From contig OY754980.1 of the NCBI GenBank assembly GCA_963576475.1, positions 24,689,434-24,753,433 of the forward strand: DNA of 64,000 nucleotides, in the 5' to 3' direction. This document shows, piece after piece, positions 33,104 through 43,649 of the stretch (position 1 is the stretch's first letter; each line of letters opens with the position of its first letter). The translations under genes and the position numbers were made by a program. The notes beneath the pieces are model-generated. The model saw nothing but the letters and a program-made list of their open reading frames with translations. It made no database searches and had not been told where the DNA came from. The DNA comes from Molanna angustata (taxonomy: Eukaryota; Arthropoda; Insecta; Trichoptera; Molannidae).

Positions 33104-33253
33104 CCCCCTAGACAAAGTGTCATTCAGCTCAAGAAAAGATAACTCAATTTATGGAAGTGACAGTTGTCACGTGACTGGCAACTGTCACTTCCATACATTG
33201 AGTTATATTTTCTTGATTCTTTTCTTGAGCTAAATGACACGTTGTCTAAGGGG
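33104..33253. mobile_element. palindromic foldback MITE
   Basis: Arms of about 65 bp (CCCCCTAGACAAAGTGTCAT...GAAGTGACAGTTG and its complement) flank a 12-bp centre (TCACGTGACTGG). The right arm has a small insertion near 33,215. It would form a long hairpin. Family unknown. Confidence 0.82.
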
Positions 33254-33504
33254 ACAGAGCTGACTAGTTTTCCATAGGCATCCGTTTCTCTCTTAATTTG
33301 ACTTCATCTGTCAAAACTTTTAAACCTCACGTTATAGAAAATTTATATTGAATCTTTGTTTGAATAAATATACCTACATGAGAAATATACTTCATAAAAA
33401 ATCATAGAGAAAAGTTAAGCTTAGGCCGAAATTCGCCATACATACAAAATCATCATGAAGTAACTATATTTACCTGCTTAAATAAACATGCTTAAAACCT
33501 CCAG
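33254..33504. other. no recognised feature
   Basis: AT-rich spacer. Confidence 0.35.
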
Positions 33505-33835
33505 AACAGAAAGCCTCCTTAGAACCATTGAGATGAAGACTCTACAACCCATCGCAATAGAGTAAAGAACTCGGAAACAAGGAGAATCTGTGATGTCGAA
33601 GATGATGTGCGATGGGGAAGAGCACAAAAACGATTCTGGAGAGATCATTTGGGGAGAGCAGGTTCAGATCGAGTGGTGAGGATAGCAGCGGATGACGAGA
33701 TTAAAATAGCAGATCCCCTGGAAGACCACGCAAGCGATAGAGGGATAGTTGGGCGCCCACCTCACAACAGCAGACTCCGGGAATAACAGGACATAGTCCT
33801 AACTAAAGCGGAAGATGAAGAAGAAGCTTAAAATT
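33505..33835 (+). pseudogene. LINE ORF2 C-terminal fragment with (GAA)n end
   Basis: LLRTIEMKTLQPIA is followed, after a stop and frame changes, by remnants of FWRDHLGRAGSDRVVRIAAD and SPGRPRKR. The tail reads CTAACTAAAGC then GAAGATGAAGAAGAAG. It is the same family as 36,351-36,559 and 2,985-3,300. It is multiply frameshifted. Confidence 0.75.
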
Positions 33836-34600
33836 GTTTGAATCATTTTTCTCCATGATTCTATAAGAAGAGGTGAGTAAAAATGAAAGACATATTACGT
33901 TTATGAACCCCTGGTCAGTGTAAACATATTATAACTAGGTTAGTTACATAAACATGGCTGCCACATATCATAAAGCGCACCTGCCCACTATGACTGCAAG
34001 CTTTATGGTGAGAATGCGAATTGTGTCAGCAATTTCACCTATACTTCCTCCATAAAGTTAAACTTTAACCGTCTACAATAATAACAAACCCAAGCATTAT
34101 ATGGTTACACATTTGTCTTACGATGCATTATTTTTGCAAATTGTAAGTATCTACATAATTCAAAATTTGCAAATTCACAACATAATTGTAGTAAAATTCG
34201 ATGTATGCAAGTGCGACTTGGACATGACAGAGGACGCATTAAAGCAATGTGAAAAAATAGTTTTTAAAGTCTACTTTACACGAACTCGGGTTTTAGGTTT
34301 TCGACGGGGTTTTCAAAGCGATGGGCAAAAAAATAGCAATTTTCATCCTTTTTGGTAAAACAGTAATCTGTGAAATTATTCGCTGTCGTCGTTACCGACG
34401 AGTCAACATGGCTGCCGTTTGCGTTGACTTTAACGGGTGACATTCGCTCGCGATGTATTTTGTTTATTTGGAAAGTGTCGAAACTTTCGATATAGGTATG
34501 TACATTTATATTATATCATACATTTATTATATAATTTTTCGATATACATTTATTTATATTATACATTTGCACATATTTTCGTGTAAACTGTGTAAAGTAC
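33836..34600. other. no recognised gene
   Basis: It contains a CpG-richer patch at 34,380-34,460 (GTCGTCGTTACCGACGAG). Frame 34,101-34,358 is open but unrecognised. Confidence 0.35.
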
Positions 34601-34708
34601 TGTAAAGCAATGTTTGAAGTAACCTATATTTTGGATGCTGTTTTAAGCGTTGCGTGTAAAGCGATGTTTGGAGTAACCTGTATTTTGGATACTGTTTTAA
34701 GCGTTGGA
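34601..34708 (+). repeat. 54-bp tandem duplication
   Basis: TGTAAAGCAATGTTTGAAGT at 34,601 and TGTAAAGCGATGTTTGGAGT at 34,655 start two 54-bp units (18 codons each) with about six differences. Confidence 0.85.
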
Positions 34709-35734
34709 AACCGGGCCGCGTTGAAAACAGCGTCCGTGTTAAGTGCACTTAATGATTTATTTACCAGAATTGGGACTAGAAAATGGAAAATGAAGATTAT
34801 TTAAACTTGTTTCGTGTATGTAAATATATTTTATTTAGATGTACGAAATAAATGCATTTTCTTACATCTAGTATAACCAATAAGCATATTAACAAGTTGA
34901 AAAAATAAAAAAAAATCACAGTATGAAGTATATAAAAACAATAAAAAACAAGAAAATATTCAAATTTACACAAAAACTATATATATCTGAACACATAAGA
35001 TGGCGATAGTATGTAATATTCTGATTCGTTTTAGAATACGAAAACGTCTATAACCAACGGGCGACCGTGGATGCGCAGTGTGACGTAATGAGTCCCGTAT
35101 AAATGCAGTCACCTTTTTGACATTTCTCATATATTATAATTCAGACGGATAAATTTAGACGAATCAGAATAGGACATAGTATGTGTATAGTGTAAAAATA
35201 CGAAAGAATCCATGTATTTATCCATTGACCCAAAATATGGAAACAACTAGACGTTATCAGTCTTACTGATAAACGTGTTTTAAATTTTCGTATTTTAAAA
35301 TGTGAAAAACTTTGAAAATAAAAACCACGACTAACGTCAAAATTAGAATGGCGGATGGCGGCTGGGGGCTCTGCTCTTTATAAGGACTGTTACTTTCATT
35401 GTTTACAAATAAACTAATTTTTCAATAGATGGCGTTACAAAAAATGGTTTCTTTGTTACCTCATAGATGGCAATATTATAATTTCGTATTATTCAGGTGA
35501 AATGTTTACACATTATTCAAATATAGAACTTTCAAAAATTTCATTGATAAGGGTACTCAATAAAGGCATAATTGGTGAACGTTGCGCAAGCGCATAAAAT
35601 GATCACGTAAACCAGCCGATGACAGGTCGTAAGCCCTGTAGGTGCCTGAGTTCCTGGTTCTTCTATGATATCCCAACTTCGTCTCTATTGAGTTGTTATT
35701 GTCAATAAAAATACCCAGTAACTTATTCATCAAA
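34709..35734. other. no recognised gene; promoter-like patch
   Basis: At 35,080-35,106 a TGACGTAA (CRE-like) lies about 10 bases before a TATAAA. I see no open frame just downstream, so no gene can be assigned. Confidence 0.25.
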
Positions 35735-35850
35735 ATAAGTTAAAGATACTGTATTTGTCTAAATTTATAAAAATTTTCTAACTTTCCTAGATTTCATGGT
35801 TTTGAGATATGTGGGAATATGAAATAAAAATTCAAATTATGATTACAATA
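35735..35850 (+). repeat. dispersed repeat, copy 3 (fragment)
   Basis: GTATTTGTCTAAATTTATAA through GATTTCATGGTTTTGAGATAT follows the order of the 6.5-kb and 8.8-kb copies. Confidence 0.5.
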
Positions 35851-35854
35851 TACC

Positions 35855-36020
35855 AAATATTGAACAGGAATGGAACGCAAGGCCGAGGTAGTCTGAGAAA
35901 ACGATGACTGAACCACGTGAACGACAGGAAATAAGACAGAAAATTACATGAAACTAGAACAATAGAAGACCACGAACGAGACGCTGCATGAATGTAGATG
36001 AAACGAAGGATAAGCATCCA
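35855..36020 (+). pseudogene. LINE ORF2 tail (GHxxRM family), short
   Basis: AACGCAAGGCCGAGGTAGTC then CTGAACCACGTGAACGAC correspond to the GRGRPRK and LNHVND segment. CGCTGCATGAATGTAGATG corresponds to RCMNVDE. Stops are scattered through it. Confidence 0.65.
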
Positions 36021-36119
36021 TTTTCAGTACAATTTTTTCCCGTTCAAAGTTGGAAAATTTAAAATAGAATTATAAAATTGCATATTTGTCTTGTGATAGA
36101 GAATGTGATATTCCAGGCA

Positions 36120-36340
36120 AGTCTTGATATCACAAAGTGAATTTTAATAGACCCCAAATAACAAGTTTATTCAGAATTAGGTATGGTTATTATATACTCG
36201 ATTCTCATCTGTATACATAGATTGAATCTTGTAAATTCCCCTTATTGCGAGTATGGCCTAGATCTAGAAGATCTGGACCACGTATTCTTTGGATGCCCTA
36301 TTAGAGATCGATACAATTTATACCGATCTTTTTGTGGAAT
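36120..36340 (+). pseudogene. Jockey/I-type LINE C-terminus, left part
   Basis: FNRPQITSLFRIRYGYYILD, then after a frameshift HRLNLVNSPYCEYGLDLEDL and DHVFFGCPIRDRYNLYRSF. This is the Cys/His cluster (S-P-x-C-x-x-G...D-x-x-H-x-x-F-x-C-P) at the polyprotein end. It is cut at 36,341-36,350 by the inserted tail and resumes at 36,570. Confidence 0.8.
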
Positions 36341-36350
36341 GATTAACGAT

Positions 36351-36559
36351 CCGAACCCTCTCTCCCCACATGATCTCTCCAGAATCGATCCAGGATCCAG
36401 GATCGAGTGGTGAGGATGGCAGCGGATGGGGAGATAACAAATGGCAGACCCCCTGGAAGACCACCCAAACGATGGAAGGATAGCTGGACGTCCACTTCAC
36501 AAGAGCAGCTCCGAGAATAACAGGACACAGTCCTAACTAAAGCAGAAGAAGAAGAAGAA
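36351..36559 (+). mobile_element. twin-primed LINE tail with target-site duplication
   Basis: GATTAACGAT (36,341-36,350) and GATTGACGAT (36,560-36,569) flank it as a 10-bp target duplication with one change. Bases 36,351-36,387 are the reverse complement of the FWRDHVGREGS coding segment. After a 13-nt filler (36,388-36,400), the sense strand continues with ATCGAGTGGTGAGGATGGC, exactly the next bases in the 33.6-kb copy. It ends in (GAA)n at 36,544-36,559. Confidence 0.85.
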
Positions 36560-36569
36560 GATTGACGAT

Positions 36570-36790
36570 GTGCAGTTTCCACTAAAGATTCGACACCTTC
36601 TTGCAATTGCTTCCCCGATAATCTTCAAAGAAATATTAAAATTCATTGAGAAAAACATGGTTGTTTTGTAGGTGTTTTTTTGTCTTTTTTTAAACTGTTT
36701 CGATTTATATAAAATTCTCACGTCGTCAAATGGCACAAATCGACCTTAAATGGTCGTATTGCCTATATTAAAATAATAATATCAAACCCT
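36570..36790 (+). pseudogene. Jockey/I-type LINE C-terminus, right part
   Basis: DVQFPLKIRHLLAIASPII and then KEILKFIEKNMVVL and a stop at about 36,669 continue the polyprotein left at 36,340. The 3' UTR ends near GGTCGTATTGCCTATATTAA (36,752-36,771). Confidence 0.75.
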
Positions 36791-36799
36791 AGAAGCCGG

Positions 36800-36880
36800 A
36801 CTATTGTCAAATATCAAATTATCACAATGTGGCAACTTGTTATTAGGTACGTTTCAAATTAATATTTGACATACCTGTTT
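36800..36880 (+). mobile_element. SINE family 3, 3' fragment
   Basis: ATGTGGCAACTTGTTATTAGG then AAATTAATATTTGACATACCTG, the common 3' end of the SINE also seen at 38.3, 42.2, 43.4, 52.1 and 56.3 kb. Confidence 0.7.
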
Positions 36881-37454
36881 GTTGCTCCAAAATCCTCTAG
36901 CTCTCATTCGATCTGCATTACATCATAATTGAGAAAAAGTCATCAGATTCAATATATCCAACCGGGAATAGATTGAAAAAAAACAACATAGCTAGGATTA
37001 CTATAATTGTTTGAGTATACTCTTACAACGTGTACATAGAATAATCTAGAGTTTAATCGACCATTAGCGCTAATTAAAATGGTCCCAGGAAAATATTTAT
37101 TTTTCTCATAAAACAAAAAAAAACACTTTGGTTAATGAATTTATTTCTAGCAGATGTTTTCCTCCTCTAGAGGGCTTAAGAGATTTCCTCAGGTAGGTTG
37201 ATACCCGGTACGATGGATATCTATCTACTCATCCTCTGCGTTGTTTAATTTATAACATTACAGGTAATGTAAATTGGTCGCTACTTGCTCAACTATATTT
37301 TATACATACTTTGTTTTCTAAATATATAAAAATCTCGTGTGAAGATGTTCGTACACGCTTATCTCCGAAACCGCCCGACTGGATTTCAATTAAAATTTCA
37401 TAAAGTTGTATGGATGGTTTCGGGTTGAAAGATAGGATAGTTTTGGACCCAATA
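36881..37454. other. no recognised gene
   Basis: TTATCTCCGAAACCGCCCGA at about 37,360 belongs to the same motif class as 8,340-8,770. Otherwise nothing is supported. Confidence 0.4.
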
Positions 37455-37860
37455 TGTTATTGATTCAACATATTTATCTACCTCCCAATATGATATTGCT
37501 AATGTCAGTTCATTAAATAATTGATAATATGTATATTGTTTATAGTGATGAAAGATTTCAAATAAAACTGCTAACATGATCAACACTGGTATATTTGAAT
37601 AAAACAGATACAATAAAAATAATAAGTCAATTAATTTGTAATGTCGTGGGTCGGAACTAATACATTAAGATTTAACGCGACCCAATCTGTTAAACGATCA
37701 ACGCATGAATGGAGATATTATGTAGATCGGCTTGCTTCAACAGCAGTGAGCTGTGGTTCGTTGATCTTCGTTAATCGTCGTGAATAATCGAGAATCATCG
37801 AGGATACACATATTGCAGCTCGCTAACCAGGCGCGGATACAATATCTATATTACGCATCT
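37455..37860 (+). repeat. LTR-like repeat, copy A
   Basis: About 390 bp is matched, in reverse orientation, by 43,650-44,030. Shared blocks include TGTCGTGGGTCGGAACTAAT, AACGATCAACGCATGAATGG and ATCGAGAATCATCGAGG. It starts like an LTR (TGT at 37,641) but I cannot define both ends, and no PBS or gag/pol is adjacent. Confidence 0.6.
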
Positions 37861-38244
37861 AGAGAATATACCACACTGGAATGTAGGTACGAAAAAAATG
37901 ATAAAATACATGAAAATGAGGTCTACATAGAAAGCGGTCTGAATCAGGACAACGTTTGCATGGGCCCACTCGTGCCTATTTCATAATATGTTTATACAGT
38001 TCATATTAAATTGGTTCATTTCTCTATCACATTAGTCACAAAAAGAAAACCAGAATTGATTTTTTGTAAAAATGAGATGATGAAATTGAGATTATTTTTC
38101 GCCATAACAGATCGATATACAATTGGGTCCTTAGTAAAAACCGAAATCAAATATCGGCTCTCTTGTCTCTTGGAGTAAATTTAATTTTGTTCTTTTACGT
38201 AAAGTATGTTTTATTTTATAACACTTCTCGGGCAACTAACAGGT
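37861..38244. other. no recognised gene
   Basis: AT-rich. Confidence 0.35.
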
Positions 38245-38405
38245 ACATTGTCAAATAATTATTTGATACGCACCCAATAACAAGTTGCCACGTTCTGGAG
38301 ACTTACGATATTAATCATCTCACAGTTCCAGATTGAACGCACAGTGAAAAACTGTGTCTCCACCGGCAATCGAACCAACTGAGCCACGAAGACCGACATA
38401 AAAAT
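38245..38405 (-). mobile_element. SINE family 3, minus copy with deleted tRNA head
   Basis: In minus sense: GTGGCTCAGTTGGTTCGATTG (A box joined to B box by a deletion), CCGGTGGAGACACAGTTTTTC, and the 3' body GTGGCAACTTGTTATTGGGTG. Confidence 0.78.
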
Positions 38406-38409
38406 GTAA

Positions 38410-38900
38410 TGTTAAAAAAAAATATAACATATGTTACGAGTATGTTAAAATATTTTATAATGAAAAGAAATTAATATAAAATACGATCACCTCTATACAG
38501 ACCTGGGTTTAGTGAGGTGGTATATTCCATATTACTTTATTAAACTGTTTATAATGTAAAACCAAATGTTTATAATTATAATGTTAACACTTATTTTGTA
38601 ATGTGTAATTTTCTGGAAAAAATATGTTATGTTAGAAAAATATTGTTTCATTAATTTATATATTTTTTATATGTTTATATTTTCTGTTCATTTATTTATG
38701 TTAACTTCGTATTACCTATTATTTTTTCTTGTTATTGTTTTTTATTTTTTATAAAATATTTTTTAAGCAGGAATATTCTAAGTGATCCGTCTCAGAACAG
38801 GTTTTCCTATAGAGACGGAGAACGAATAAATTTGACTGTCATTTATGTATTTTTGAATAATAATCGTCGGGTTGCCGGCAATAAAATAACGTTCTAAAGC
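38410..38900 (+). mobile_element. LINE 3' end with conserved hairpin, no coding part
   Basis: AT-rich UTR-like DNA carries CCGTCTCAGAACAGGTTTTC...GAGACGG at 38,787-38,818 and ends near GGGTTGCCGGCAATAAAAT (38,871-38,889). Confidence 0.55.
38787..38818 (+). other. LINE 3'-UTR hairpin, member 3
   Basis: The stem CCGTCTC with GAGACGG encloses AGAACAGGTTTTCCTATA (plus sense). Confidence 0.6.
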
Positions 38901-38934
38901 AGGTTTCATAAAACATATTAGGTACAGCTTTGGT

Positions 38935-39170
38935 CCATTCATTCATTCATACCATCACGGCATATTCCACAATGTGGGGTAACCAGCGACGGGTTAGCGG
39001 GTATGAATTGCCTTATAAAAGGAAGCACGACACGGGTGTGTATACCCACACACCAGTGTCGCCTCGCCTAAAAGGCACTAAATTCAAAAAGGGTTGTGAA
39101 CCTCATTGTTCATTGCTGAACTGTTCATTGTTGACTGTTGTATTTTCGATTACCCAGCTCTTAGGATGGG
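38935..39170 (-). repeat. inverted relative of the 21.4/31.6-kb repeat
   Basis: In minus sense: GGGTAATCGAAAATACAACAG, AATGAGGTTCACAACCC, and a block with TTATAAGGCAATTC. It shares the array unit's sequence once only. Confidence 0.6.
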
Positions 39171-39289
39171 TTGTTTCAGCACAAGTATCGGTAATAGTAT
39201 ACATAGTTAAAATAATTTAATTATATAAAATTTATTTATTTTATTAACGGCGTTTGTTCAAATTTGAGTCGTTTGACGGTATTAGATTT

Positions 39290-39480
39290 AAGAATAAAAC
39301 AAGAACGTGCATGAGACGATGCATGGACGTGAATGAAGCGAGAAATGTATGTCAAGAGAGAGGAGTCTGGCGTTCAGTTCTCTCTGCCTACCCCAAATAG
39401 GGAAATAGCGTGAAATAGTATGGATCTGTTAGATGATAAATATCATATCTCCAGAATGTGATGACTAAAAAAGTATTTTA
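39290..39480 (+). pseudogene. LINE tail (GHxxRM family) followed by SINE fragment
   Basis: ARTCMRRCMDVNEARNVCQE and RGVWRSVLSAYPK end at about 39,400, matching the 44.5-kb copy. GATGATAAATATCATATCTC at 39,434-39,455 is a piece of SINE family 3. Confidence 0.75.
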
Positions 39481-40484
39481 ACTATACCTACTTTTACTTT
39501 AATCTTTGTTCGAGAAACACAGCCTTGGGGGACATACGAAAAAAATAATAATAAGAGAAAAAAGTGGATGCACTATCCTATGCCGGTGCCTCACAGTTAA
39601 AATATAGCATTGGTTGGTTAAAATAAATCCTCTTACGGAAATAAACCGGTAATTCCACACACGATGTACGTAGATTAAAATGACTAAATAAATATTGTCT
39701 ATTATAAATTTTGCAGAAAGTGTATGTATGTATGTAGATATGTTGGCTTCTATTTAGTAGTTGGTTTTGTCTATTATATAGGACAAGTACATAAAGTCTA
39801 GTGTGGTGTGGTATCGCGAGAGAATTGTGTACTACGAGGATTAGAATACATAATTATTGTGTGAGTAACTTCCGTCAGGTGTAATCAGTTATTAAATGTA
39901 AATTAAATTAGGCGGCGCCTCATTAATCCCACCTTACCTAAACACCAGTATACACAGACGCCGCCGGTTTCCATGGAGACAGGATGAAACTATTACGTCA
40001 TACAAGATCGGCAAGCTTCGGAGGCATCTTGTACCAAATCCCTTTATTGGTTTTGGCTTAGGCGCTCAAACTGTGATGGTCGGGTCGCTTTCAAGGACCG
40101 CTACAGTGTTTAAGCTTGACTTAAAGAGGACCAGCTCTAGGTCGACGAAACCCAAAATAAATAGCATTTTTACTGTCCACTTCTATGGAATAAGCATATT
40201 TTTTTACATCAATCTTTCATTATTTTCCGACGAGCAGCCGCTCTGGGGGTGAAAAGACCTACTAGTTCAAAAACGTTCCCTATGGAGTGGGGTAGTAGAC
40301 TGAGAATTCTGTTAAGTTTACCTCAATTTCTCAATGGGAATCATGTAAAGAGTGCATACTTTGTATTTTGTCGTAATGTTTTATGTATATGCCGTACACT
40401 AATTTGAAAATGTCTGTCCTATATATAGACCAAACCAAAAGGCCGATAAACTTCATATTGACACCATATTAATTAAGAGCTGGT
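39481..40484. other. no recognised gene
   Basis: GC rises at 39,910-40,150 (GGCGGCGCCTCATTAATCCC). No frame or RNA structure is convincing. Confidence 0.35.
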
Positions 40485-40670
40485 GGGCATGTCTGGTCCG
40501 ACCGGCGAAATTAAAACCCTAGTGATTACCCATATCATGGATATAATTATCATAATATGGAGTTCTATGACATCTAAAGATATTGTAGAACTCCATATAA
40601 TAATTATATCCATGATATGGGTAATAACTAGGGTTTTGATTTCGCCGGTCGGACCAGACTTGCTCCCCTG
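40485..40670. mobile_element. foldback MITE, copy 2, nearly perfect palindrome
   Basis: Arms of about 85 bp run from GTCTGGTCCGACCGGCGAAA through ATATGGAGTTCTA, then return. The loop is about 18 bp (ATGACATCTAAAGATATTGT). It belongs to the same family as 20.8, 45.6 and 45.8 kb. Overlapping open frames on both strands come from the symmetry. Confidence 0.92.
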
Positions 40671-41872
40671 ATTTGTTTTCCATAGACAACGGTTCATTTT
40701 ATCTCTATGTTTTCAACAGTTACAACTGAAAAAATGCTCTCACGACCTGGATATTTAAGATATTTTAATATTGTTTAAATTATTTATACAACATTAACAA
40801 TCTTCACAAAACTGCATTTAAAGTTTATCAACCTTTAAATAAAAATATACAACCGTTTGAAAAACTATTCTAAAAAATAGATTTTTTGTATGAAAAATAC
40901 GTTTAAGAGAAATTTTATGTTTGTGAAATTTTATATTTTATGTAGGAATCTAAAAAAAATGTACTTCATAAAAATGTATTTAGGTATTGTCATCCTTTCG
41001 AGAAAAATAAATGTACACTTACTACATAGTAGAGAGTTTAGTGAAGGCCACAACGCACTCGTTTTACATAAATATGTGTAGTATTTGAATTGTATATGTT
41101 TATAAGTAGGTACATGAATACGAAGGTACATTAAAAATTACAAAAACAGAAGAGAATAAGGGAATTCTAGAGGGTAGAAGATCCAATGGTCGCTCATCGA
41201 CCCGCAAAAGTGACCTTCAAGTCCGCTACAAGATCTTGATTGATTTAAGTTCTTCTATCTGCTCAAGACATAGGGCATGTTGAAGACCTCCCAAATATAA
41301 CCAGGAATTAATGAAAATAAAATAACTCTAGAAGATTTTTGCCTTATTGAACAACGAAGATTGAAACCTCAACCAAACATTACGCTAAAATTGTTTTATC
41401 AAGGTTTACTTCTCAATGTGTAGGTACAGATGTGACCTCAATATTATTCTAAATTCAGTTTAATTTGATAGACCTATACCATTCCGAGTCAGTTTTAAAA
41501 TTTAAATTGTTGAAAATGATTTAAGCTCACGGTGCTGTATTACAATATCCACATTTCCTAATACTATCTCTGATCCAAAACTATAAGGTGTTTATTCACT
41601 GCTGAACGAACACCATCGATTATTTTACATATTAATTTACAAGAAGTTATCTTGATCACTGCAATATGATATTATAATAATATATTTTAGAGACATGCTA
41701 TAATACGAAAAAGTAAGCAGAAATGATCAACAGAAAATATACTTACAGTATAGGCGCTACTTTGACACAATCTTATCTTTTCTTAAATTTTATGAGATGT
41801 TATGTCTTATTTATAAGGCGAAATAGCTAACGACATAGTAAATTTAAAAAAGTACTAATATAAGCAGAATCA
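40671..41872. other. no recognised gene
   Basis: AT-rich. Frames at 40,890-41,131 have no motif. Confidence 0.4.
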
Positions 41873-41956
41873 AATCTAGAGGAATTATTCGTCTGTTTCT
41901 TCGAAGAAGAATCAAATCTAGAGGACTTATTCGTCTTTTTCTTCGAAGAAGAATCA
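41871..41956 (+). repeat. 42-bp tandem duplication
   Basis: CAAATCTAGAGGAATTATTCG and CAAATCTAGAGGACTTATTCG start at 41,871 and 41,913. Each unit ends in the palindrome CTTCTTCGAAGAAG-like. Confidence 0.9.
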
Positions 41957-42139
41957 ACTTAAGCTCCGTCGGTCCTCAGCCGCCGTTTTCAAGTTTGTAA
42001 CTTGCAGATTCTGTGCCGTAAATATCAGATTATGTATTTTCTAGAGGACTGCATCTTTTACTCATTTTAAGGACTCCATGAGCCATGATTTTTTAAAGTT
42101 TATTCTTGGGTTCTCCGAGGGATAATATAATCTTTAATG

Positions 42140-42230
42140 CAGAACCTGTACAGTCCTTTAAAACATTTTAAACATCCACCCAATAACAAGTTCCAACATT
42201 CTGAAGATATTATATTTATCATTTCCCAGA
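42140..42230 (-). mobile_element. SINE family 3, 3' fragment
   Basis: The minus sense carries GAATGTTGGAACTTGTTATTG then GGTGGATG. No head is present. Confidence 0.6.
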
Positions 42231-43420
42231 TCCATCCATCCATAACATCACGCTATTTCCCTATTTGGTGTAGGCAGAGATAACCGAACGCCAGACTCCT
42301 CTCTATTGACATACTTTTCTCGCTTCATTCAAGTCCATGAATCGTATCATACACTTTATTCTTACATCTAACGTCTCTTTTATCAGCTTTGTATACTTTT
42401 TGTCAGACAGGCATCACTGATTCTTTATGTGTGGCCAAACCACCTTAGGATATTTATTTTTATCTGCTTATGATATATCTTTCAACCATACATTTTCATT
42501 TTATTTATTTGAAATAAAATATAACTATAAATCAATTAACAAATACTTATATAGCATACACAAAAATATTTTATTTATATTACCCCCCAAAAAGAGATTT
42601 TAGTCGTGCTTTGGGGTGGGGGATTCTTATATAAACCAAATATTAATCTTCATTTTTATCATAATTAATCAAAAACTAATAATATACACAATATCAAAAG
42701 AAAAAAGAACAGAAAAAAACATACAATTAAAATACATAAAATATTCAATAAGTCAATGAAGAAGTTATAAAACAAAAAGAGACTTAACAGCGTTTTTATA
42801 GTTTTCAAAACCAGTTGTTGTACTTAATTTATATTAACCGTTCAGCTCATTAAACCATTTAACACCTTGGTATGTATAATGGAGCTGGCCGGTAGTTGTT
42901 TTTAGTAATGGTATATCAAGGTTGGTCTCTCTTCTTGGATGCTTTCTTGAAATAGAGGTTGGATATAAATTACTTATGAAATGGTCTTTAAATATTTGAT
43001 AAAGTGAGGCTCTTTTAAAAAGTGAATTTTTGTTGAGAACACAAAAATCTTGAAAAAGTTGGTTAGTTGAATAGTCAAAAGGTTTCTTAAGGATGATTTT
43101 AATAATGGTGTTTTGGACTATTTTTGTAAAGGCTTTAAATTAGTTTTGAAAGCTGCACCCCATCCTATAATCCCATATTGTAATATAGATTGTACAAATG
43201 CAAAATAAACCTGTTTTAATGTTATTAATGGAATTATTCATCGTAATTTAATGAATACATAATATTATATTTTCTTCTGATATCTTCATTTCTTTTTCTA
43301 TCGTACATCGTTTTACCACACATTCGTCTTAGTGACCTAATTTCAACCGCGTTAATTCTAGTTTCATGCGTCTTCTGCCATGTCCATGTCCCACTAGCAT
43401 AAATCAGAGTCGACTCTAAT
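42231..43420 (-). pseudogene. LINE ORF2 tail (GHxxRM family), interrupted
   Basis: The downstream piece (42,231-42,494) has the complement of CAGAGAGAACCGAACGCC-type sequence and of GTATACAAAGCTGA. The upstream piece (43,261-43,420) has LRRMCGKTMYDR-like sequence (complement of CATCGTTTTACCACACATTCGTC). Between them sits another LINE. The order matches the 44.5-kb copy across the gap. Confidence 0.7.
42495..43260 (-). pseudogene. CR1/Jockey-group LINE C-terminus nested in another LINE
   Basis: The minus strand at 43,070-43,240 reads LKQVYFAFVQSILQYGIIGWGAAFK, which is the Y-x-x-x-x-[LH]-S-x-[LM]-x-Y-G-[IL]-x-x-W-G block. Further down are PLLKSS and PAPLYIP remnants in broken frames. The 3' UTR has a C-rich/G-rich hairpin at 42,582-42,622 and an A-rich end near 42,500. 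It is related to the intact insert at 59.8-61.9 kb. Confidence 0.72.
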
Positions 43421-43424
43421 GTAT

Positions 43425-43545
43425 GCTCACAGATTCAGACTGAAATTTAAAACTGTGTCTTCGCCGGTGGTTGAACCTGGAACCTTTCATTCAGGAGTCA
43501 GGTATCTAGCCGATTGAGCCACAAAGGCGGAAGGATAACATTAAT
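43425..43545 (-). mobile_element. SINE family 3, with full tRNA head
   Basis: In minus sense: GTGGCTCAATCGGCTAGATACC (A box), GGTTCCAGGTTCAACCACCGG (B box), then CGAAGACACAGTTTTAAATTT and TCAGTCTGAATCTGTGAGC. Confidence 0.8.
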
Positions 43546-43649
43546 GACGTAAAAAATATATAAATATTGTAAACGTTCAACACGCGCATTACATGTCGTC
43601 TTAAGCCTTACCTATAGGTGCCTATTTTATAATTATTCATATTGTAGCT

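Noticed and set aside
36343..36606. Minus-strand 87-codon frame with LINE-like end
   Set aside because: The DRFWRDHVGREGS part is real LINE coding but is only the inverted 37-bp piece; the rest is antisense of the tail.
40483..40697. Mirror open frames on both strands
   Set aside because: They arise from the palindromic MITE.
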